Notes: generated from the letters alone by a model not told the origin. DNA of 64,000 nucleotides from an uncultured Roseovarius sp. (GCF_913057115.1 NZ_CAJXNN010000008.1:1-64000), one strand, 5' to 3'; numbered from the stretch's first letter, positions 50,683 through 59,480 are shown. Numbers and translations are program-made.

Positions 50683-50772
50683 TCCGTTGGGGTGCCCCCG
50701 TTACTGAGGGGCTGAGAGGCTACGCGCCAACCCACCGAACCTGATCCGGTCAGTACCGGCGGAGGGAACGGA
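50683..50772 (+). promoter_or_regulatory. TPP riboswitch (THI element)
   Basis: The conserved core is visible: GGGGTGCC (about 50689), GGGGCTGAGAGGC (50708-50720), ACCGAACCTGATCCGGTCAG (50734-50753), then TACCGGCGGAGGGAACGG. Thiamine pyrophosphate binding would repress the thiY-tenA-thiZ-thiX operon, whose first start is 75 bases downstream. Confidence 0.95.
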
Positions 50773-50846
50773 GCAAGACACAAGGGGTAAAGCCCCTTTT
50801 TGCGCCCCCCTTCATCGTCTGACTTTGACACAAGAAGGAGGCCACG

Positions 50847-51782
50847 ATGAAAGCCGCACTCACCCTCGCCGCCAGCCTGCTCACTGCTCTGCCCGCCATG
50901 GCACAGGACGAGATGACCCTTGTCTTGGATTGGTTCGTCAATCCCAACCACGGCCCGATCATCGTGGCGCAGGAAAACGGCTATTTCGCTGAAGAAGGCC
51001 TTGAGGTCGAGGTGATCGCCCCCGCCGACCCCTCCGCACCGCCGAAAATGGCCGCCGCAGGCAAGGCCGATCTGGCGATTTCCTACCAGCCGCAACTGCA
51101 CCTGCAAGTGGCCGAGGGGCTGCCGCTCAAGCGGGTTGGCACATTGGTGGCCTCGCCGCTCAACTGCCTTCTGGTGTTGGAGGATGGCCCCGTCGAAACA
51201 GTGGCCGACCTCAAGGGCGGCAAGGTCGGCTTTTCCGTCGCGGGCGTGGAAGAGGCGCTCTTGTCGGCGCTGCTGACCGATGCGGGACTGACCCTCGACG
51301 ATATCGAGTTGATCAACGTCAACTGGTCGCTCTCGCCCTCGCTGATGTCAGGCCAAGTCGATGCCGTGATCGGGGCCTACCGCAATTTCGAGCTGAACCA
51401 GATGCAACTCGAAGAGGTCGAGGGCCGCTGCATGTACCTCGAAGAGATGGGCGTGCCCGCCTATGACGAATTGATCTATGTCGCCAATCCCGAAACCGCC
51501 GACATGGACCAAATCGCCCGCTTCCTGCGTGCCACCGAAAAGGCCACGCAATACATCGTCAACCATCCGCAAAAATCTTGGGAGGTTTTCTCGGGCACCT
51601 CGAGCGACCTTCAGGATGAATTGAATGAAATGGCATGGGACGACACGATTCCGCGTTTCGCGCTGCGTCCCGCAGCACTCGATCACGGCCGCTACAAGGA
51701 GTTCAGCGCCTTTCTGGCCGAGGCTGGCCTGATTGACGCGCCACAAGCGGTGGACGACATCGCCACGGACCCCGCGCAATGA
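50847..51782 (+). CDS. thiY: thiamine-precursor ABC transporter binding protein ThiY-like
   Basis: A 311-residue NMT1/THI5-like periplasmic binding protein with a signal peptide ending AMA-Q at about residue 20. Segments VLDWFVNPNHGPIIVAQENG (pyrimidine-binding family start) and ADLAISYQPQLHLQVAEGLP are typical. ThiY proteins import formylaminopyrimidine or hydroxymethylpyrimidine for thiamine salvage. It is the first gene after the TPP riboswitch and its stop overlaps the tenA start. Confidence 0.93.
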   Translation: MKAALTLAASLLTALPAMAQDEMTLVLDWFVNPNHGPIIVAQENGYFAEEGLEVEVIAPADPSAPPKMAAAGKADLAISYQPQLHLQVAEGLPLKRVGTLVASPLNCLLVLEDGPVETVADLKGGKVGFSVAGVEEALLSALLTDAGLTLDDIELINVNWSLSPSLMSGQVDAVIGAYRNFELNQMQLEEVEGRCMYLEEMGVPAYDELIYVANPETADMDQIARFLRATEKATQYIVNHPQKSWEVFSGTSSDLQDELNEMAWDDTIPRFALRPAALDHGRYKEFSAFLAEAGLIDAPQAVDDIATDPAQ

Positions 51783-52456
51783 CCGGTTACGGCCAAACCT
51801 TCGCGCTTTGGCGCGACGCGGCGGGCCAACACTGGCCCGCCTACACCCGGCACCGCTTTGTTCAGGGCTTGGGCGACGGAAGCCTGCCGCGCGCGGCCTT
51901 CCTTGACTACATGGTGCAGGATTACCTGTTCCTGGTGCATTTCTCCCGCGCTTGGGCCTTGGCGGTGACCAAGGCGGAAACGGTCGATGAAATGCGCCTG
52001 GCTGCCGGCACCGTAAATGCGCTCATCAACGATGAAATGGCGCTGCACATTCGCAGCTGCGCCGATCTGGGCCTGACTGAATCAGACCTGTTCGAGGCCG
52101 AGGAAAAGCCGCAGAACATCGCCTATACGCGCTATGTGCTGGATGCCGGACACGCTGGTGACTTTCTGGATCTGTTGGCCGCCCTCGCCCCGTGTGTCAT
52201 GGGCTATGGCGAGATTGGCGCGCGCCTGAAGGCCGAGGCCAGATCCGACGCCTACACCGATTGGATCGCCACCTATGCCGCAGAGGACTATCAACAGGTC
52301 TGCCGCGATGTGGGGGCACTCATCGACACCGCCGTCACCCGTCGGCTTGGCGCGACAGCACAGGACAGCCCCCGCTGGCCCGCGCTCTGCCACCGTTTCA
52401 CCACCGCGACCCGCCTTGAGGTGGGCTTCTGGGACATGGGGTTGGAGGCCGCATGA
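51779..52456 (+). CDS. tenA: aminopyrimidine aminohydrolase (thiaminase II) TenA
   Basis: A 225-residue TenA-family helical enzyme that hydrolyses aminopyrimidine from degraded thiamine to hydroxymethylpyrimidine. Segments FVQGLGDGSLPRAAFLDYMV and QDYLFLVHFSRAWA, and the catalytic cysteine in ALAPCVMGYGEIG with the C-terminal Glu (RLEVGFWDMG), are all present. Its coupling to thiY, thiZ and thiX by four-base overlaps supports a base-degraded-thiamine salvage route. Confidence 0.95.
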   Translation: MTGYGQTFALWRDAAGQHWPAYTRHRFVQGLGDGSLPRAAFLDYMVQDYLFLVHFSRAWALAVTKAETVDEMRLAAGTVNALINDEMALHIRSCADLGLTESDLFEAEEKPQNIAYTRYVLDAGHAGDFLDLLAALAPCVMGYGEIGARLKAEARSDAYTDWIATYAAEDYQQVCRDVGALIDTAVTRRLGATAQDSPRWPALCHRFTTATRLEVGFWDMGLEAA

Positions 52457-53175
52457 CTGCCCCGGGGCTGGCACTTACGGGCAGCGCGGCCTTCGGCGAC
52501 ACGCCCGTGTTCGGCCCCCTCACCCTTGAGGTGCCCGCCGGGCAATGGACCTGCCTGCTTGGCCCGTCCGGCGTGGGCAAGACCACGCTGTTGCGGCTGG
52601 TGGCCGGTCTGGATGAGCTGACACAATTCGACGGCCGTATCACCACGACCGATGGCGACCCCCTGCGGGGCCGCATCGCGCTGATGGCGCAAAGTGATCT
52701 GCTGATGCCGTGGTTGTCGGTTCTGGAAAACACCCTGCTGGGCGCGCGCCTGCGCGGCGAGACCCCGGACAAAACCCACGCGCGCGACGTGCTGGCGCGC
52801 GTCGGCCTCTCGGACCACCAAGATAAACGCCCCGGCGCCTTGTCCGGCGGGCAACGCCAGCGGGTGGCGCTGGCGCGCACGCTGATGGAAGACCGGCCCG
52901 TCGTTTTGCTGGACGAACCCTTTTCGGCACTCGATGCCAAGACGCGGGCGGAAATGCAGGATATGGCGTGCAAGGTGTTGGAGGGACGCACGGTGCTGAT
53001 GGTGACCCATGACCCCGGCGAGGCCGCGCGCCTTGGCCACCAGATCGTTGTCATGGAGCAAACCGGCCTGCGTGATGTGACGCCTCCGCCCGGTGCGATC
53101 CCCCGTGCCGTGGACGCGCCCGAAACCCTGCGCACCCAAGCCGAGCTTTTGGCGCAACTGCTGAGGGCGGCGTGA
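52453..53175 (+). CDS. thiZ: thiamine-precursor ABC transporter ATPase ThiZ-like
   Basis: A 240-residue nitrate/taurine/pyrimidine-type ABC ATPase. Walker A is GPSGVGKTT, the signature is LSGGQRQRVALAR and Walker B is VVLLDEPFSALD. The first ten residues diverge from the family, but the ATG overlaps tenA (ATGA). It energises uptake together with ThiX and ThiY. Confidence 0.94.
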   Translation: MTAPGLALTGSAAFGDTPVFGPLTLEVPAGQWTCLLGPSGVGKTTLLRLVAGLDELTQFDGRITTTDGDPLRGRIALMAQSDLLMPWLSVLENTLLGARLRGETPDKTHARDVLARVGLSDHQDKRPGALSGGQRQRVALARTLMEDRPVVLLDEPFSALDAKTRAEMQDMACKVLEGRTVLMVTHDPGEAARLGHQIVVMEQTGLRDVTPPPGAIPRAVDAPETLRTQAELLAQLLRAA

Positions 53176-53924
53176 TGCGTGGGCTTTGGAAAACGCCCGG
53201 CGCGTCAATCGCGGGATCGGCGCTTCTGGCCATCCTCCTCTGGCAGGCGGTGGTCAGCCTTGCCGCCCCGCCCTCCTATATCCTGCCGGGGCCTTACGAC
53301 GTGGCCGAAACGCTGATCACCCAGCGTGGGCAGATATGGCACCATACATGGTACACGGCCTCCGAAGTTCTCTTGGGCCTTGCATTGGGCGCGGGCCTCG
53401 GCGCGCTCTCGGCCATCGGTTTGGCGGCCTCGCCATTGGCCACCGCCCTTTTGCGTCCGATGATGGTGTTTTCACAGGCGATCCCGGTGTTCGTACTGGC
53501 CCCGATCCTGACCCTTTGGCTGGGATATGGCATCTGGCCCAAGGTGATCATGGCACTGCTGATCATCTACTTTCCCGTCACATCGGCCTTCTTCGACGCT
53601 CTGATGCGTACGCCACAAAACTGGCTGGACTTGGCCCGCGTGATGGGGGCCAGCCGCGGGCGCGTGATGCGGCATATCCGCATCCCCGCCGCTCTGCCGG
53701 GGCTGGCCTCGGGGCTGCGGCTGGCCGCCGTCTATGCGCCCATCGGGGTGATCATCAGCGAATGGGTCGGCGCCTCGCAAGGCCTTGGGTATCTGATCTT
53801 GCTGGCGCTTGGCCGGGTGAAGGTGGACCTGATGTTCGCAACCACCATCGCGCTCGCGGTGATGACCTTGCTGGTTTACGCCGGGGTCGACCGCGCCTGT
53901 CGTCGCTGGCTGGACCGGGCCTAG
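53172..53924 (+). CDS. thiX: thiamine-precursor ABC transporter permease ThiX-like
   Basis: A 250-residue membrane permease with about six helices and the binding-protein-dependent signature (the EAA-like loop DLARVMGASRGRVMRHIRIP). The N-terminal signal-anchor helix is followed by PPSYILPGPYDVAETLI, typical of NMT1-linked permeases. It overlaps the ATPase gene by ATGA and is last in the riboswitch-controlled operon. Confidence 0.94.
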   Translation: MMRGLWKTPGASIAGSALLAILLWQAVVSLAAPPSYILPGPYDVAETLITQRGQIWHHTWYTASEVLLGLALGAGLGALSAIGLAASPLATALLRPMMVFSQAIPVFVLAPILTLWLGYGIWPKVIMALLIIYFPVTSAFFDALMRTPQNWLDLARVMGASRGRVMRHIRIPAALPGLASGLRLAAVYAPIGVIISEWVGASQGLGYLILLALGRVKVDLMFATTIALAVMTLLVYAGVDRACRRWLDRA

Positions 53925-53987
53925 CGCTCATTCGGCCCTGTCGGGCCTCTTCGCGAGAAAGGCCGCAAGGCCTGCTGAGCGACGGTT

Positions 53988-54048
53988 GGGGGCTTTGCCC
54001 CCGCCGCCCTGCGGGCGACTCCCCCAGGATATTTTTGAACAGAAGAAA
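53988..54048. other. hairpin and repeated intergenic element after thiX
   Basis: GGGGGC (53988-53993) pairs with GCCCCC (53997-54002) between convergent genes. It is followed near 54026 by CAGGATATTTTTGAACAGAA, which resembles a GGAGTATTTTGGGAAAGATGA string on the minus strand at 25270-25292. Such strings look like a dispersed intergenic element of this genome. Confidence 0.4.
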
Positions 54049-54055
54049 ACGGGCG

Positions 54056-55723
54056 TTACCCAGCGTGGATGGCCGTGCCCATCTTGGCGCTGCGCTTGCC
54101 CGTGCTGTTGTCGCGTCCCAGAGTGCGGCACAACAGGGCCACCGGGATCAGGCCAAAGCCCACCAGCACCAGCGAAGGGACCGCCGCCTGTGACAGCCGC
54201 TCATCCGAGGCCAGCCTATGCGCCTGTACCGCCAGTGTCTGGAAGTTGAAGGGGTGCAGGATCAGCGTGGCGGGCAGTTCCTTCATCACATCGACGAAAA
54301 CGATCAACAGCGCGGTCAAGACGCTGGTGCGGGCCACGGGCAAATGCACCCGCCACAAGAGTTTCGGTCCCGGTTGTCCCAGCGACCGGCCTATCGCGTC
54401 GTAATGTGCCGGCACCGTCGCCATGCCGCTGTCATAGGCATTGAGGGCGGCGGCCATGAAGCGCGCCATGTAGGCCACCACCATAAGCCAGATCGACCCG
54501 GTGATCAGCAATCCGGTGTCGATACCGAAGGCGGCCTCCATGATGTCGTCGATCAGGTTGTCCAACGCCGCCATCGGCACCATCAGCCCCACCGCGATCA
54601 CCCCGCCCGGCACCGCGTAGCCAAGCCCGGCGGCGATCACCATGGCCTTGGAGCGGCGCCCCGGGTTGGTGCGTGCTCGGAACCCGATCAGAACCGCACC
54701 GATGACCGTCAGAACCGAGGCCACCGCCGCCACGGTGACCGAATTCTGCATGAACCCAAGATAGCGCGCCGACAAAAGGCTCTGGCCCGAGCCATAGGCC
54801 ATGACGCCGAGCATCACGACCGGAATCACAAAGCCCAATAGCACCGGCAAAAGGCAAATCAGCATGGCGATCCAGCCCGACGCCCCCTTGAGCCGCGGTT
54901 TTTCCATGGTCTCGAACCGCGCGCCGCGCCCAGCGGTGCGCGCGCGCCCACGCTGCGCCCGCTCCAACCCCGCCAGCAAAAGCGCGAAGGTCAGAAGGCA
55001 CAGCGACAATTGCGCCGCCGCGCCGCGGTCGCCCATCGAAAACCATGCCTGATAGATGCCGGTGGCGAAGGTCTGAACGTTGAAGAAGGCCACCGTGCCG
55101 TAATCCGCGATGGTCTCCATCACCGCCAGAAGCGCCCCCCCGGCAATCGCGGGCCGCGCCATCGGCAGCGCCACCCGCCAGAAGGCCCGGATGGGCGACC
55201 GGCCCAGTGTCCGCGCCACCAGAAAGGCATTCGAGGATTGCTGTTTGAACGAGGCCCGCGCCAGCAGATAGACATAAGGATAAAGCACGATGGTCAGCAT
55301 CAGGGCCGCGCCGCCAAGGCTGCGAATCTCGGGAAACCAATAATCGCGCGGGCCCCAGCCCGTCACCTCGCGCAAAAGCGTCTGCACCGGGCCGGGATGG
55401 TCCAGCAGATGGGTATAGGCATAGGCCAGAACATAGGCCGGAAAGGCCAGCGGCAGCGCCAGCGCCACTTCCAGAAGCCGGACACCGGGAAACCGGTAGA
55501 CCGTCACCAGCCACGCGGTGATACTGCCCACCACCGCGGTCGACACGCCAACGATCGCCACCAGGGCCAGCGTCGCCCCCGCATAACGTGGCAGAACCGG
55601 GCCAAGCACATCGCTCCACGTCTGCCAATCGCCCGTCAGCGCGGCAAGGCCCGCCGCCAGTATAGGCGCCGCGCAAAGGATCACCACGATCCAGGCCAAG
55701 CGATGTAAAAGGCGTTCAGACAT
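54056..55723 (-). CDS. iron(III) ABC transporter permease, FbpB type
   Basis: A 555-residue permease with two fused binding-protein-dependent modules (about 55-260 and 330-540) and about 12 membrane helices. The EAA-like loops are TLGRSPIRAFWRVALPMARP and AIGRSLGQPGPKLLWRVHLP. This double-length form is typical of FbpB/SfuB ferric iron uptake; ThiP of thiamine uptake has the same architecture. No binding protein or ATPase lies beside it. Iron is favoured because no thiamine-binding partner is adjacent to this gene, and a HemP gene is near. Confidence 0.85.
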   Translation of the reverse strand: MSERLLHRLAWIVVILCAAPILAAGLAALTGDWQTWSDVLGPVLPRYAGATLALVAIVGVSTAVVGSITAWLVTVYRFPGVRLLEVALALPLAFPAYVLAYAYTHLLDHPGPVQTLLREVTGWGPRDYWFPEIRSLGGAALMLTIVLYPYVYLLARASFKQQSSNAFLVARTLGRSPIRAFWRVALPMARPAIAGGALLAVMETIADYGTVAFFNVQTFATGIYQAWFSMGDRGAAAQLSLCLLTFALLLAGLERAQRGRARTAGRGARFETMEKPRLKGASGWIAMLICLLPVLLGFVIPVVMLGVMAYGSGQSLLSARYLGFMQNSVTVAAVASVLTVIGAVLIGFRARTNPGRRSKAMVIAAGLGYAVPGGVIAVGLMVPMAALDNLIDDIMEAAFGIDTGLLITGSIWLMVVAYMARFMAAALNAYDSGMATVPAHYDAIGRSLGQPGPKLLWRVHLPVARTSVLTALLIVFVDVMKELPATLILHPFNFQTLAVQAHRLASDERLSQAAVPSLVLVGFGLIPVALLCRTLGRDNSTGKRSAKMGTAIHAG

Positions 55724-55864
55724 GTACCGGTGCCGTCAGAAGAATTATGCTCCGGCCATGGCTGCCACAAAAGCGCCGGGCATTCCAGCCATTCCCGAGT
55801 AAAACTCTACGGCATAACGGCGCAGGGGCCATGCCCTGTGGTGGCACGGCCCCAATCCAACCGA

Positions 55865-56257
55865 TCACTCAAGAGGAGCGGCGGCGCGAAGATAGCGTTG
55901 CGATACGACACGTAGGGCCTCCGCATCTTCCCCTTCCGAGGCCTGATGCACCTCTTCAAGCGTCACCGCCAGATCACCAAGCTCGTCTTGCATCTTCGCC
56001 AAGGCGCGCTCCAGCGTGTAGGTGTATTCATGCACCTCCTGGATATCCGCCATGCTCAGCGGATCGCGCTCCAGAACCTCGGTCAGCTTGGCGTTATAGG
56101 TGGTGAAATTCTCGACCGCCTGCTCCAGAGTTTCCGACGGCTCGCCTTCGTAATGGTCCACACCACTTGCCTGCGCGCCAAGAGCACCACCAAGCGCAAT
56201 CGCAAAAACCGTCACCGCAACGCGCGAGGTTGCGGGTATCGTCGATCCTGTGATCAT
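55865..56257 (-). CDS. exported DUF6746-family protein
   Basis: A 130-residue secreted helical protein. Signal-like hydrophobic region about 12-30, then HYEGEPSETLEQAVENFTTY, and EVLERDPLSMADIQEVHEYT, YTLERALAKM. These match the DUF6746 pattern. The mature part is acidic and probably all-helical. Function unknown; in other genomes it accompanies envelope or metal-related genes. It is downstream of hemP on the same strand. Confidence 0.8.
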   Translation of the reverse strand: MITGSTIPATSRVAVTVFAIALGGALGAQASGVDHYEGEPSETLEQAVENFTTYNAKLTEVLERDPLSMADIQEVHEYTYTLERALAKMQDELGDLAVTLEEVHQASEGEDAEALRVVSQRYLRAAAPLE

Positions 56258-56338
56258 CTTTTCATCCTTTGATTTTCCAGGGATACATCGACCCGGCGCA
56301 TATTGTCGCCGAACCTGTCTCAGCCGCCTGCAACACCG

Positions 56339-56503
56339 TCACTTTGTCAGAATCAGCTTGCCTGCCCGCGTAATGCGCAGGGTATAGAGCTTGCCATCCA
56401 AAACGATGGTCGCCGTGGCCCCGCCCATGGTCAGGCTGCGGGCATCGTGGCATTTGGGGTCAGGCCTCAACTCGGGCTCGGATTTGCTTTGCGCCCGAAT
56501 CAT
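56339..56503 (-). CDS. hemP: haemin uptake protein HemP/HmuP
   Basis: A 54-residue HemP-family protein. The family core is DARSLTMGGATATIVLDGKL, then YTLRITRAGKLILTK at the C-terminus. HemP/HmuP proteins accompany or activate haem receptor genes under iron limitation. The ATG at 56503 overlaps the stop of a small upstream gene (CAATGA). No haem receptor is present in this window. Confidence 0.88.
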   Translation of the reverse strand: MIRAQSKSEPELRPDPKCHDARSLTMGGATATIVLDGKLYTLRITRAGKLILTK

Positions 56504-56646
56504 TGCCGCACCTCCATCCGGTCCAGAACCTTCTCAAGCCAGGTTTCACCGGGCCAGTGGCCGGCGATGGCCTCCTGCAAAAGACCCTCACGTTTCGGCA
56601 CTGTCGCCGAAGCGAGAGGATAAGATGAAGAAATCTGCTGTCTCAT
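56500..56646 (-). CDS. 48-residue hypothetical protein coupled to hemP
   Basis: A short frame with GGAG six to eight bases before its ATG; its stop overlaps the hemP start, arguing for a real coupled gene. It contains PKREGLLQEAIAGHWPGETW and LEKVLDRMEVRQ. No family is recognised. Upstream (minus strand) a TTGACA near 56738 could be the promoter -35 of this small operon, inside an AT-rich stretch. Confidence 0.55.
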   Translation of the reverse strand: MRQQISSSYPLASATVPKREGLLQEAIAGHWPGETWLEKVLDRMEVRQ

Positions 56647-56854
56647 CGGCTGTCTCCCGTTGCTGTCACAGGCTGCGCCGGGCTGACCGCAGTGGTTGGC
56701 TGGGCAATGTCCAATTCATGACTAATTCAGTAAGAAATGTCAATTCTGATTCTTTTACTCGGAATTATGCTCGGTCAAAAATTCTGGTATCGACCCACGA
56801 CATCTAGTATAATTGGTCATGTTTCGAGCAGAGAAGCGCAAGGGAAAGGCCCAG

Positions 56855-57337
56855 ATGACGCTTCATACGATTAAACAATTACCGATCTCCCTTCGTGCCG
56901 GGCATAAAAGCGATGTGCGCACGCAGTTTGCTGCGCTGTGCTTTCGGATGAACAAGAACAAACCCGAAATCCTGATGATCACCAGCCGCGCCTCGCGCCG
57001 CTGGATCATTCCCAAGGGCTGGCCGATGGATGGCAAGACCCCGGCGCAAAGCGCCATGACCGAAGCCTGGGAAGAGGCGGGCGTGATCGGCAAACCCATC
57101 GACCTTTGCCTCGGCCTCTATTCCTATCGCAAATGGATGGGCCCCAAGCAATTCCTGCCCTGCGTGGCGCTTGTCTACCCGGTGCGGGTCAAATCGCTGG
57201 CCTCGGATTTCCCCGAAGCTGGACAGCGCAAACGCAAATGGATGCGTCCGAAAAAGGCCGCCCAACGGGTGTCCGAGCCGGAACTGGCGCAAATTCTGCG
57301 TAATTTCGACCCCATGCTATTGCCCCGCAAGGCATGA
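56855..57337 (+). CDS. NUDIX hydrolase (diphosphoinositol-polyphosphate phosphohydrolase-like)
   Basis: A 160-residue Nudix enzyme. The Nudix box is GWPMDGKTPAQSAMTEAWEE followed by AGV (about residues 55-77), preceded by SRASRRWIIPK. The family removes nucleoside or inositol diphosphate moieties; the WIIPKGWP form resembles DIPP-type and bacterial homologues of broad specificity. ATG 56855 follows a GGAAAGG; in-frame starts at 56813 and 56819 add 12-14 charged residues and have weaker sites. Confidence 0.88.
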   Translation: MTLHTIKQLPISLRAGHKSDVRTQFAALCFRMNKNKPEILMITSRASRRWIIPKGWPMDGKTPAQSAMTEAWEEAGVIGKPIDLCLGLYSYRKWMGPKQFLPCVALVYPVRVKSLASDFPEAGQRKRKWMRPKKAAQRVSEPELAQILRNFDPMLLPRKA

Positions 57338-57402
57338 CATCGGCACTTGATCAATCGACACAAAGACATAAGTCTCTCACGATGGCTCTATCGGGTTAGC
57401 GG

Positions 57403-57858
57403 ATGATTCACTTTACCCTGAAATGCGAGAACGACCACCGGTTCGACAGTTGGTTCCAATCTTCCGACGCCTTCGACAAGCTCAAGGCTGCGGGCATGGT
57501 CGCTTGTACGCAATGCGGCTCTACGCAGGTGGACAAGGCGATCATGGCCCCCCGCGTGCAAGCCAGCCGATCCAAGGCGAAAGCCCCCGATGCGACACCG
57601 GCGCAAAACGCGCCCGGCCCGCTCAGCACCCCGGCCAATCCCGCCGAACAGGCCATGACCGAGTTGCGCAAGCAAATCGAGGACAACGCCGATTACGTCG
57701 GCATGAATTTCGTGCGCGAGGCGCGCGATATCCATGACGGCCTCACCCCCGAACGGGCGATTTATGGCGAGGCCAAGCCCGAAGATGCCCGCAAACTGAT
57801 CGAAGATGGCGTTCCGGTGGCCCCCCTGCCCTTCGTGCCGGGGCGCAAGTCGAACTGA
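57403..57858 (+). CDS. DUF1178-family protein
   Basis: A 151-residue conserved alphaproteobacterial protein. The N-terminus MIHFTLKCENDHRFDSWFQS contains Cys8, and CTQCGS near residue 35 completes a zinc-finger-like Cys set. The C-terminus has GMNFVREARDIHDGLTPERAIYGEAKPED. Function unknown; probably metal-binding. It follows the Nudix gene by 65 bases. Confidence 0.9.
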   Translation: MIHFTLKCENDHRFDSWFQSSDAFDKLKAAGMVACTQCGSTQVDKAIMAPRVQASRSKAKAPDATPAQNAPGPLSTPANPAEQAMTELRKQIEDNADYVGMNFVREARDIHDGLTPERAIYGEAKPEDARKLIEDGVPVAPLPFVPGRKSN

Positions 57859-57930
57859 TCGCCGGTTGACAATCTGCCGGTCCTAGGGCCGCATGGCCGC
57901 CACTGGCATCAGGCGGAAAGGACCAGCGAC

Positions 57931-58575
57931 ATGCATATCGTCATCACGGGCGCGAACCGTGGCATCGGCCGCGAACTCTACAAACGCTACACCGCCGCAG
58001 GCCATGACGTGACAGGTACCTCGCGCAGCGGCGGAGAGTTCGCCATGCTTGACGTGACGAACCCCGACAGCCAAGCCGCTCTTGCGCGCGAACTGGACGG
58101 CAGGCCGATTGATCTGCTGATCTGCAATGCGGGTGTCTACCTCGACAAGCACGAAAGCCTCGCCACTGGCTACCCCGCTGAAATGTGGGCCGATACCTTC
58201 GGCGCCAATGTCACCGGTGTCTTCCTGACGGTGCAATCGCTCCTGCCCAACCTGCAAATGGATCCGGGCGCGAAACTGGCCATCATCTCAAGCCAGATGG
58301 CCAGCCATACCCGCGCCCCGGGCGGGAGTTATATCTACCGCTCCTCCAAGGCTGCCGCGCTGAACCTCGGGCGGAACCTTGCCACGGATCTGGCTCCCTT
58401 GGGAATCGCCGTGGGCATTTATCACCCCGGCTGGGTGAAGACGGATATGGGCGGCGAGGCCGCGGCGATCACGGTTGAGGACTCCGCCGCAGGCTTGATT
58501 GAGCGGTTCGACGAGCTCAGCCTTGAAAGCACCGGCTGTTTCAAAACCTACGACGGCGAAGATCATGCCTATTGA
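57931..58575 (+). CDS. short-chain dehydrogenase/reductase
   Basis: A 214-residue SDR enzyme. The cofactor motif is TGANRGIGRELY, then LLICNAGVYL (NAG), a catalytic Ser in IISSQMAS and the Tyr-x-x-x-Lys as YRSSK. It is of the small CsgA-like or C-factor subgroup. NADP preference is plausible from the Arg-Ser segment (GTSRSGGEF). Substrate unknown. Its 3' end abuts the four-palindrome array. Confidence 0.9.
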   Translation: MHIVITGANRGIGRELYKRYTAAGHDVTGTSRSGGEFAMLDVTNPDSQAALARELDGRPIDLLICNAGVYLDKHESLATGYPAEMWADTFGANVTGVFLTVQSLLPNLQMDPGAKLAIISSQMASHTRAPGGSYIYRSSKAAALNLGRNLATDLAPLGIAVGIYHPGWVKTDMGGEAAAITVEDSAAGLIERFDELSLESTGCFKTYDGEDHAY

Positions 58576-58589
58576 GGCGCAAGACTGGC

Positions 58590-58682
58590 CAAGCATTTTC
58601 GAAAATGCTTGCCCCGCGCCCTTTGCAAAGGGCGCGAAAAAGGGGTTTCGAAACCCCTTTCAAGCGTTTTCGAAAACGCTTG
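58590..58682. terminator. array of four perfect 22-bp palindromes between convergent genes
   Basis: Perfect palindromes occupy 58590-58611, 58615-58636, 58639-58660 and 58661-58682, separated by 3, 2 and 0 bases. The first and fourth differ only by compensating changes (CAAGCATTTTC versus CAAGCGTTTTC half-sites). Flanking GGCC makes them also pair with each other (58586-58594 with 58677-58685). Each half-site is 11 bases. Placed between convergent genes, it may be a bidirectional terminator or a dispersed palindromic repeat. Confidence 0.75.
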
Positions 58683-58697
58683 GCCACGCGTCCCCGC

Positions 58698-59480
58698 TCA
58701 GGCCCGTTTGATGGGGGAACGGATCACAAGCGCGCGGAATTCTTCGACCAGTTCGGCGTGATCGCGGTCTGCGTCAATCGCCAGACGGCGCAGCCCGAAA
58801 TGCACCTGCGCCATCTTCTGATAATAACTGGTATAGGCGTAATTCGTGGCGGCCCCGGCGGCCGCGCCCAGGATCGGCACCGTCTGCGCCGCCAGTTTCT
58901 GGCCCAGCACCGTGGCCAGCCTTGGGGCCACGCGGGCGATCACCGCCTGCACACTGGCCCCGGTGACCGCGATGCGCGTGCTAAGGAAAGCCAGATCGGC
59001 CCCATCGTCATGGTCCAAGGGGCCTGCCGCCGCGAAAACCTGTAGGCAGTCGTGACGAACGCCTTGTTCATGCGGGGAAAACCCGTGCTCAACCGCGACA
59101 TCCTGAATGGCGCGCAACAGCACCGTCGTTGTCACCGGCAATTCCGCCATGGCGCTTGGCAACCCGCCAAAGCCGCCTGCGGCCCCCATGGCCGTGGTCA
59201 CCGCTCGGGTCATCCAGCCGGGGCTTTCGCCAACCACATCACGCGACCGATGCGCCGCCTCCATGGCGATTTTCAGGGCGTTTTCCGTGCCTTCACCCAA
59301 ACGACCGCGCACCTGCGGCGGCAAGCGGTCCAGCAGGCTTTCGGCCTGCCCGCCAATCAGGTTGAGCAACTGAATGCCGGCGTTCGAGGCCCCCGAATGC
59401 ACCTGCGCCAAGGCGCGCAAGCGGCGCTCAACCTCGTCGCTATCTATCTGTTTTTCGATGATTTCCACGAAAACCCCCAT
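58698..59480 (-). CDS. EcsC-family protein
   Basis: A 260-residue protein with the EcsC pattern: GGFGGLPSAMAELPVTTTVL and LRAIQDVAVEHGFSP, then RVAPRLATVLGQKLAAQTVP and ILGAAAGAATNYAYTSYYQ. The glycine-rich hydrophobic stretches suggest membrane association. Named after EcsC of Bacillus, whose function is unclear. No operon partner is apparent. Confidence 0.9.
   Translation of the reverse strand: MGVFVEIIEKQIDSDEVERRLRALAQVHSGASNAGIQLLNLIGGQAESLLDRLPPQVRGRLGEGTENALKIAMEAAHRSRDVVGESPGWMTRAVTTAMGAAGGFGGLPSAMAELPVTTTVLLRAIQDVAVEHGFSPHEQGVRHDCLQVFAAAGPLDHDDGADLAFLSTRIAVTGASVQAVIARVAPRLATVLGQKLAAQTVPILGAAAGAATNYAYTSYYQKMAQVHFGLRRLAIDADRDHAELVEEFRALVIRSPIKRA

Noticed and set aside
58590-58682. CRISPR-like array
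   Set aside because: The units are palindromes nearly touching each other, without unique spacers, and no cas gene is near.
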